NCBI GenBank assembly: GCA_022866005.1
Contig: JALHTV010000017.1
Location: forward strand, 1-5,668
Source: Phycisphaerae bacterium
GTDB taxonomy: Bacteria > Planctomycetota > Phycisphaerae > SM23-33
Direction of reading: 5' to 3'
DNA: 5,668 nucleotides
A program made the position numbers and the translations under genes. Shown one piece after another: positions 1-4,507 of the stretch (position 1 is the stretch's first letter; every line of letters starts with the position of its first letter). The notes under the pieces were generated by a model that saw only the letters and a program-made list of their open reading frames with translations, did no database searches and was not told the origin of the DNA.

Positions 1-147
1 GGTCATGACCTCCGCGGGCAGGTGTTTCTCCAAGATGGCCTTGACGTCGGGATTCTCCATAAGTTCCCCGAGTTTCGTGTCGATGGTAAGCAACTCCCCA
101 GTCGGGGCAGTTGTCGGCGGCTCAGTTGCTGGTGGCGCAGTTGTCGT
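1..147 (-). CDS. Partial minus-strand protein: Pro/Thr linker plus small C-terminal-type module, cut by left edge
   Basis: Read on the minus strand from 147 down to 1, this gives 49 residues with no stop. The first part is a Thr/Pro/Ala/Glu linker with a rough five-residue period (TTAPP, ATEPP, TTAPT). It is followed by a compact module reading TIDTKLGELMENP then DVKAILEKHLP. The pattern of a short strand, L-x-x-L-x-x-NP and K-A-I-L-E-K-H-L-P resembles small modules I recall near the C-terminus of secreted bacterial hydrolases, after a flexible linker. That resemblance is recollection only. The frame stays open upstream past 147, but there it lies antisense to clear CbiQ sequence, so the true N-terminal part of this protein is probably absent. 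No start codon can be chosen and the product is unknown. The natural-looking linker and module argue against a chance shadow frame. Confidence 0.4.
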
Positions 148-152
148 TTCTG
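108..152. repeat. Three imperfect 15-bp units at the junction of two truncated genes
   Basis: CAGTTG occurs at 108, 123 and 138, exactly 15 bp apart. The first two 15-bp units agree at about 11 of 15 positions. The 10-mer GCAGTTGTCG is present exactly at 107-116 and 137-146. On the minus strand the units encode the pentapeptide-like Pro/Thr linker. On the plus strand they encode QLSAA, QLLVA and QLSFL, the last two of which fit the CbiQ protein. The stretch is therefore plausible coding sequence on both strands and is the likely place where two unrelated sequences were joined. Confidence 0.5.
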
Positions 153-467
153 TACCGCTACCTCTTCGTGCTGATCGACCAGGCCATGCGCACGGCCCGC
201 GCGCGGGACTTTCGCGGGGCCGCGGCCGCGCCGCTCGGTCGGCGTCTGGCGGCCACCGGCGGGGTGATCGGGTCGCTGTTCGTCCGCACGCTGGATCGCA
301 GCGACCGCATCCACACGGCCATGGTCGCCCGCGGCTACCAGGGCGAGCCGCACAGCCTGAGCCGCCTGCGATTCCGAGCCACCGACGCGGCATTCCTGGC
401 GGCCGCGGCGGCGTACCTGGTCGCCTGCCGCTGGCTGCTGCCGGGCTGGCTTTGGGGGGGGCGCTGA
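111..467 (+). CDS. cbiQ: CbiQ, transmembrane T component of ECF cobalt/nickel transporter, N-terminal half missing
   Basis: EcfT/CbiQ proteins are membrane scaffolds that link the ATPases of energy-coupling-factor importers to the metal-binding subunit. The segment LLVAQLSFLYRYLFVL and the two Ala-Arg coupling motifs are visible. With the TTG at 111 as residue 1, these are ARARDFRG at 29-36 and MVARGYQGE at 71-79. A hydrophobic helix follows near 92-115. The frame is closed upstream by a TAA at 87-89, and only about 118 residues remain where the family has roughly 240-260, so the first membrane helices are absent. The TTG is merely the first possible start and has no ribosome site; the real protein probably began elsewhere. 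The stop TGA overlaps the ATG of the ATPase gene (TGATG), showing an operon. Metal specificity (cobalt or nickel) cannot be told from this fragment, and no CbiM/CbiN gene is in view. Confidence 0.8.
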   Translation: MSAAQLLVAQLSFLYRYLFVLIDQAMRTARARDFRGAAAAPLGRRLAATGGVIGSLFVRTLDRSDRIHTAMVARGYQGEPHSLSRLRFRATDAAFLAAAAAYLVACRWLLPGWLWGGR

Positions 468-1171
468 TGGCCGACGTGCTGGAGATCCGCAACCTCTCTG
501 TCCGCTACCCCGACGGCACCCGTGCCCTGCACGGGGTGGACCTGACCGTGGCCGCCGGCCAGCGCCTGGGCCTGATCGGGCCCAACGGGGCCGGCAAGAC
601 CAGCCAGCTCCTGGCCGTCATGCGCGGCGTGCCGTTTGAGGGATCGATCCTGGTGGACGGCGTGGCGCTGTCCCGCCGCCAGGCCGCTCGGGCCCGCAGC
701 CAGTGCGGCATGACCTTCCAGAACGCCGATGACCAGCTCTTCATGGCCACGCTGCTGGACGACGTGGCCTTTGGCCCGCTGAACCAGGGCTCTCCTGCGG
801 ACCAGGCCGCCGCGGCGGCCACGGCGGCGATTGCGGCAGTGGGCTTGAGCGGGCTGGAGCATCGGCCGGCCCATCACCTCTCCGGCGGGCAGATGCGGGC
901 GGCGAGCCTCGCGACGGTCCTGTCGATGAACATCAAGCTGCTGCTGCTGGACGAGCCGGCCAGCAACCTGGACTTCCGCTCGCGACAGCGGCTGCTAGAG
1001 ATCCTCACCGCCCGGCCCGAGGCCGTGGTGCTGGCAACGCACGACCTGGAGCTGGTGGCTCAACTCTGCTCGCGCGTGGTCGTGCTGGACGATGGGCGAG
1101 TCGCTGCCGACGGCCCGGCGGCATCCATCCTGAGCGACCGGGCGCTGCTCGCGGTCCACGGTCTGGCCTGA
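467..1171 (+). CDS. cbiO: CbiO-type ATP-binding protein of ECF cobalt/nickel transporter
   Basis: This 234-residue ABC ATPase is of normal length for a CbiO/EcfA subunit, which hydrolyses ATP on the cytoplasmic face to power metal uptake through CbiQ. All motifs are present in order: Walker A GPNGAGKT at 38-45, Q-loop glutamine 85 in MTFQNADDQLF, signature LSGGQ at 138-142, Walker B ending LLLLDEP with Asp162 and Glu163, D-loop SNLD at 166-169, and switch His192 in ATHD. The QNADDQLF stretch after the Q-loop is typical of ECF ATPases. The start is the ATG overlapping the cbiQ stop by one base; a much longer open frame from base 5 exists but its first 154 codons are out of frame with the CbiQ sequence. 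A G-rich run at 454-461 could serve as ribosome site, with translational coupling to cbiQ. The ATPase looks fully functional even though its upstream partner is truncated. Confidence 0.93.
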   Translation: MADVLEIRNLSVRYPDGTRALHGVDLTVAAGQRLGLIGPNGAGKTSQLLAVMRGVPFEGSILVDGVALSRRQAARARSQCGMTFQNADDQLFMATLLDDVAFGPLNQGSPADQAAAAATAAIAAVGLSGLEHRPAHHLSGGQMRAASLATVLSMNIKLLLLDEPASNLDFRSRQRLLEILTARPEAVVLATHDLELVAQLCSRVVVLDDGRVAADGPAASILSDRALLAVHGLA

Positions 1172-1194
1172 TTCGTCGCCGCGGGCCCGGCGGG

Positions 1195-1222
1195 TTGCAT
1201 TGGCCTAGACCGGTGGTACACT
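1195..1222 (+). promoter_or_regulatory. Candidate sigma70-like promoter for purM, giving a leaderless mRNA
   Basis: TTGCAT at 1195-1200 and TACACT at 1217-1222 are separated by 16 bp. They match the -35 consensus at three of six positions and the -10 consensus at four of six. The purM ATG lies only seven bases after the -10 box, so transcription would begin at or next to the start codon. This fits the lack of any Shine-Dalgarno sequence before purM. The match is modest. Confidence 0.35.
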
Positions 1223-1229
1223 ACCGGCC

Positions 1230-2312
1230 ATGGACACCTCCCCCGCCAGCCCGATGACCTACAAGGACGCCGGTGTGGACATCCAGGCCGGCGACGCCAT
1301 GGTGGACCTCATCCGTCCCTTAGCGGTAAGGACGTACGATCCCCGGGTGATAGTGGACCACTTCGGGGGGTTCGGCGGGTTCTTCAGTCTGGACTTCCCT
1401 GACAAGCTGCTCAAGAAAAACTACCGGGATCCAATCCTGGTCGGGTGCTCGGACGGCGTTGGGACCAAGGTACTAGTTGCCTTGGCAACTGGGAGAGTCA
1501 ACACGGTCGGGATCGACCTGGTCGCGATGAATGTCAATGACCTGGTCTGCTCCGGGGCGGAGCCACTGTTCTTCCTGGACTACATCGGAACGGCCCGCCT
1601 AGACCCACCTCGCAAGGCGGAGATCATCAAGGGCATCTCCTACGGCTGCGTCCAGGCCGGGTGTGCGCTGCTGGGCGGAGAGACGGCGGAGATGCCGGAC
1701 ATCTATCGCGGCGAGGACTTCGACCTGGCGGGCTTCGCCCTGGGCGTGGTGGAGCGGCGGCGGCTGATCGACGGCCGAAGGGTCGAGGTCGGCGACACGG
1801 TGATCGCCCTCGCCAGCGACGGGTTGCACTCCAACGGCTACGGGCTGGCGCGGCGCGTGCTGCTGGACAAGGCCGGCATGAGCCTGGACGACTGCCCGCC
1901 GGAGCTGGAAGGGCGCACCGTCGGGGCGGAGCTGCTGCGCCCGACGCGGATCTACGCCAAGGCGGTCCGAAGCGTGCTGGGGCGCTATCGCGTCAAGCGC
2001 GTGGTCAAGGCCATGGCCCACATCACCGGCGGCGGACTGGTCGGCAACATCCCGCGGGTGCTGCCGGCGGGACTGACCGTGCGGGTCAAGCGCGACAGCT
2101 GGTCGGCGCCGCCGATCTTTGGGCTCATCGCCGCCAAAGGCCCGGTGGACGATCTGGAGATGCTGCGCGTGTTCAACATGGGCGTGGGCTTCGTGATGAT
2201 CGTGGCCCCATCCTTCGCCCGGGCGATCATGAACGACCTGCGCCGGCGCGGTGAGCGCTGCTGGGTGCTGGGCAAGGTCCGCAAGGGCGGCCCGGAGCTG
2301 GAGTGGGCCTGA
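1230..2312 (+). CDS. purM: Phosphoribosylformylglycinamidine cyclo-ligase (AIR synthetase, PurM)
   Basis: PurM makes 5-aminoimidazole ribonucleotide from FGAM with ATP, the ring-closing step of purine synthesis, in the cytoplasm. The 360-residue product is near the usual length of about 345. Visible family motifs are YKDAGVDIQAGD at 11-22, GVGTK at 76-80, GIDLVAMNVNDLV at 94-106 running into SGAEPLFFLDY, GGETAEMP at 149-156, DLAGF at 165-169, HSNGY at 200-204, HITGGGLVGNIPRVLP at 264-279 and FNMGVG at 315-320. Compared with the E. coli protein there is a short extra segment around 52-64 (SLDFPDKLLKK). The start ATG fits the close -10 box; an in-frame ATG at 1254 (MTYKDAG) is the alternative. 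Codons in roughly the first 150 residues use A or T in third position about three times as often as the rest, yet the protein is continuous and intact. It stands alone without other purine genes. Confidence 0.97.
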   Translation: MDTSPASPMTYKDAGVDIQAGDAMVDLIRPLAVRTYDPRVIVDHFGGFGGFFSLDFPDKLLKKNYRDPILVGCSDGVGTKVLVALATGRVNTVGIDLVAMNVNDLVCSGAEPLFFLDYIGTARLDPPRKAEIIKGISYGCVQAGCALLGGETAEMPDIYRGEDFDLAGFALGVVERRRLIDGRRVEVGDTVIALASDGLHSNGYGLARRVLLDKAGMSLDDCPPELEGRTVGAELLRPTRIYAKAVRSVLGRYRVKRVVKAMAHITGGGLVGNIPRVLPAGLTVRVKRDSWSAPPIFGLIAAKGPVDDLEMLRVFNMGVGFVMIVAPSFARAIMNDLRRRGERCWVLGKVRKGGPELEWA

Positions 2313-2317
2313 ACCCA

Positions 2318-2338
2318 ATTGCGGATTTCGGATTGCGG
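2318..2338 (+). repeat. Three tandem GC-rich heptamers downstream of purM
   Basis: Starting six bases after the purM stop, the sequence reads ATTGCGG, ATTTCGG, ATTGCGG, three 7-bp units differing at one position. I recall similar GCGGATT/TCGGATT heptad runs from intergenic regions of Planctomycetota and Verrucomicrobiota genomes, but cannot confirm that here. No coding role is visible. The units sit directly beside the palindrome at 2344-2373 and may belong to one dispersed element. Confidence 0.55.
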
Positions 2339-2343
2339 ACTTG

Positions 2344-2373
2344 TCCTCCGTAGCCCGTACGGGCGAAGGAGGA
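2344..2373. repeat. 30-bp imperfect palindrome in the purM-rbsK gap (dispersed hairpin element or terminator)
   Basis: The outer arms TCCTCC (2344-2349) and GGAGGA (2368-2373) and the inner arms GCCCGT (2353-2358) and ACGGGC (2359-2364) are exact complements. The intervening GTA and GAA give one pair and two mismatches, so 13 of 15 positions pair. The resulting stem could stop transcription after purM, but no T-run follows on either side, so a classic intrinsic terminator is not supported. The right arm contains a perfect AAGGAGG ribosome-binding motif (2366-2372) that lies 35 bases from the rbsK start and serves no visible gene. A REP-like dispersed palindrome is the best reading. Confidence 0.6.
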
Positions 2374-2407
2374 TTGGCGGTGTCGTAGGGACGCGACGGA
2401 ATGACTC

Positions 2408-3349
2408 ATGGCTGAGGGCAAGCCCTCCATCCTGGTAGTCGGTTCGGTGAACATGGACCTGGCGGTCCGCTGCCCGCACATCCCTGCCCCGGGCGAGACG
2501 GTGCTGGGCAAGGGGCTGGTGATCAGCCCTGGCGGCAAGGGCGCCAACCAGGCGGTGGCGGCGGCCCGGCTGGGGGGCAAGTGCGTGTTCGTCGGCCGGG
2601 TAGGTCAGGACGCCTTCGGGGAGCAGCTCCTGGCGGGGCTGAAGGCCGAGGGGGTGGATTGCTCACACGTCCTGGTCACCGACGAGGCCCCCACGGGCAT
2701 GGCCATGATCGTCGTGGACGCCAAGGGCGAGAACGCCATCGTCGTCGCCGGTGGCGCCAACCAGTGCCTCACGCCCGACGACGTCTTCTCCTGCGAGGAC
2801 CTGTTCGCCGCCGCGTCGGTGGTCCTGCTGCAACTGGAGCTGCCGCTGCCGCCGGTCCGGGCGGCCATCGACCTGGCGCGGCGCCACCACTGCAAGGTCA
2901 TCCTGGACCCGGCTCCCGCCCAGCCGGCGCTGGACGAAGCCCTGCTGTGCGTGGACATCATCTGCCCCAACGGGCTGGAGGCCGACACGATCACCGGCCA
3001 GGGCCAGGCGAACGAGGAGCGGGCCGCCAAGTCGATGGCCAGCGATCTGGTCGCCCGCGGCGCCGGGGCCGCCGTGGTGACGCTGGGCGCGCGCGGATCG
3101 GTCGTCGTCACGGCCGACGGGCATTTCTACAGGGTCCCGGCCTACAAGGTCTCGGTGGTGGACACCACGGCCGCCGGTGACGCCTTCGCCGGCGCGCTGG
3201 CCGTGGCCGTGGCCAGGGGGGAGCACATCCGCCAGGCGGCCAGGTTCGCCAACGCCGCGGGGGCGCTCGCCTGCACGAAGTTCGGCGCCACCTCCGCCAT
3301 GCCCACGGCGGCGGAGGTCGCGGCCTTGATGCGGGACCAGCCGACGTAG
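2408..3349 (+). CDS. rbsK: Ribokinase (PfkB family sugar kinase)
   Basis: Ribokinase phosphorylates D-ribose to ribose 5-phosphate with ATP in the cytoplasm, feeding the pentose phosphate pathway and PRPP. The 313-residue product matches the family length of about 305-310. The sugar-binding N-terminal motif GSVNMDL is at 12-18, the PfkB first signature PGGKGANQAVAAARLG at 41-56, and the Glu of LQLELP near 144. PNGLEAD is at 187-193, and the second signature DTTAAGDAFAGAL at 252-264 carries catalytic Asp258 in the anion hole. The AAGD form, rather than GAGD, is also seen in E. coli ribokinase. The C-terminal GALACTKFGATSAMPT segment fits the monovalent-cation and nucleotide loop of ribokinases. 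The start ATG has only a weak ACGGA upstream. No rbsD or ribose ABC transporter is adjacent; the next gene is a zinc dehydrogenase 23 bp downstream, so the true substrate could be another pentose or polyol-derived sugar. Confidence 0.93.
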   Translation: MAEGKPSILVVGSVNMDLAVRCPHIPAPGETVLGKGLVISPGGKGANQAVAAARLGGKCVFVGRVGQDAFGEQLLAGLKAEGVDCSHVLVTDEAPTGMAMIVVDAKGENAIVVAGGANQCLTPDDVFSCEDLFAAASVVLLQLELPLPPVRAAIDLARRHHCKVILDPAPAQPALDEALLCVDIICPNGLEADTITGQGQANEERAAKSMASDLVARGAGAAVVTLGARGSVVVTADGHFYRVPAYKVSVVDTTAAGDAFAGALAVAVARGEHIRQAARFANAAGALACTKFGATSAMPTAAEVAALMRDQPT

Positions 3350-3372
3350 CCAGGAAGAATGAGCAGCCGATC

Positions 3373-4419
3373 ATGGCCACCGGCAAGACAATGCGAGCGG
3401 CCGTGTTCCGCCGCGTGGGCAGAATCCAGCTCACCCGCCGGCCGATCCCCACACCCGGGCCAGGCCAAGTGCTGCTCCGCGTGGCGGCCTGCGGGGTGTG
3501 CGGGACCGACCACCACATCGTCACCGGCGAGCTGACCGACGGCGTGCAGGCGCCCGTGGTCCTGGGCCACGAGATCGCCGCGCGGGTCCAGCGCCTGGGG
3601 GCGGGCGTGGTGGGCTTGAAGCCCGGCCAGTTCTGCGCGGTGGATCCGGTCCTGGGCTGCGGGGTCTGCGAAATGTGCCACACCGGCCGGCCGAACCTGT
3701 GCGCCAACCCGACGGTCATCGGCTACAAGCTCCACGGCGGCTTCGCCCAGTACCTGCTCGCCCCGGCCGGCAAGGTCATCCCCATGGACGAATCCGTCGG
3801 GCCCGCCGGCGGGGTGCTGTGCGAGACGCTGGCCTGCGTGATCCACGGCTACGATCGGCTCGGCCTGCGCGCCGGGTCGAGCGCGATGGTCCTGGGCGCC
3901 GGGACGGTGGGGCTGCTGTGGACGGCGCTGCTGGCGCGGAGCCCGGTGCGCCGGCTGATCCAGACCGAGATCGTCGACTTCCGCCGGTGCAAGGCCCTGG
4001 GCATGGGGGCCGACGTGGTGCTGGACCCCCAGGCGAGCGATTTCCAGCGCGTGGTTCGCGGGCAGTTGCCCGAGGGGGTGGACTGCATCATCGACGCCAC
4101 CGGCGACCCGGCGGCCATCCAGCAGGCCCTGCCGCTGCTGGCGCGCGGGGGGACGATGCTCATCTTCGGCATCTGCCCGGTGGGTTCGTCGGTGGCGGTG
4201 GACCCCTTCCAGCTCTACAACACCGAGGCGCGGATCATCGCCAGCAAGATGCCCCCGGCGACGCTGGCCCGCTCGGCGCGACTCATCGAGGCCGGGGTGA
4301 TCCCCATTGACCAGATCGTCACCGCCCTCTTGCCGCTGTCGCAGCTTCCGACGGCGGTGAAGTCCTTCAACTCCTGGCGCGACCGGCAGGTCAAGGTCGC
4401 CATCGACCCCTGGGCGTGA
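3373..4419 (+). CDS. Zinc-dependent medium-chain alcohol/polyol dehydrogenase
   Basis: The 348-residue protein belongs to the zinc medium-chain dehydrogenase/reductase family (sorbitol, threonine and related dehydrogenases), which oxidise secondary alcohols with NAD(P). Catalytic-zinc ligands are seen as Cys43 in CGVCGTDHH, His66 and Glu67 in GHE, and probably Glu151 in the CETLACVIHG stretch. The structural-zinc lobe has Cys96, Cys99, Cys102 and Cys110. The Rossmann motif GAGTVG is at 175-180. Glu199 occupies the end of the second strand where an acidic residue normally contacts the NAD ribose, pointing to NAD rather than NADP. An AGGAAG at 3352-3357 lies 15 bases from the ATG, somewhat far; an in-frame ATG at 3391 (MRAAVF, a common family beginning) is an alternative start. 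The gene follows rbsK closely and is probably co-transcribed, which suggests oxidation of a sugar alcohol or sugar acid, with the exact substrate unknown. Confidence 0.9.
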   Translation: MATGKTMRAAVFRRVGRIQLTRRPIPTPGPGQVLLRVAACGVCGTDHHIVTGELTDGVQAPVVLGHEIAARVQRLGAGVVGLKPGQFCAVDPVLGCGVCEMCHTGRPNLCANPTVIGYKLHGGFAQYLLAPAGKVIPMDESVGPAGGVLCETLACVIHGYDRLGLRAGSSAMVLGAGTVGLLWTALLARSPVRRLIQTEIVDFRRCKALGMGADVVLDPQASDFQRVVRGQLPEGVDCIIDATGDPAAIQQALPLLARGGTMLIFGICPVGSSVAVDPFQLYNTEARIIASKMPPATLARSARLIEAGVIPIDQIVTALLPLSQLPTAVKSFNSWRDRQVKVAIDPWA

Positions 4420-4495
4420 GAGGGCCAAGGTCTCGCCGATTCCGGTGACAAGGCGTCCAGGGGGACTAGTGGGGGGGTGAGTACATGTCTCCAGG

Positions 4496-4501
4496 TAAGA
4501 T
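4496..4501 (+). promoter_or_regulatory. Candidate -10 box just upstream of the glycosyltransferase start
   Basis: TAAGAT matches the TATAAT consensus at four of six positions and ends six bases before the ATG at 4508. No good -35 box lies 16-18 bp upstream (a G-rich run is there), and no Shine-Dalgarno sequence precedes the gene. The arrangement mirrors the close box before purM and would give a leaderless transcript. Support is weak on its own. Confidence 0.25.
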
Positions 4502-4507
4502 GGGGCC

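Noticed and set aside
5..466. N-terminal extension of the CbiO frame to base 5
   Set aside because: The extension is out of frame with the CbiQ sequence and gives Arg/Gly/His-rich low complexity. The ATG at 467 overlaps the cbiQ stop and gives the normal ATPase length.
1177..1192. Possible terminator hairpin after cbiO (CGCCG and CGGCG arms)
   Set aside because: The stem is only five base pairs with a GC-rich loop and no T-run. Such short pairings are frequent by chance at this GC content.
2401..2415. Tiny ORF ATG ACT CAT GGC TGA overlapping the rbsK start
   Set aside because: It has four codons and no ribosome site or attenuator-like structure, so chance is the simplest explanation.
4420..4507. 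Gap between dehydrogenase and glycosyltransferase searched for terminator, small RNA or tRNA
   Set aside because: No stable inverted repeat with a T-run and no tRNA-like arms were seen. Only the ACTAGT hexamer palindrome and G-runs are present.
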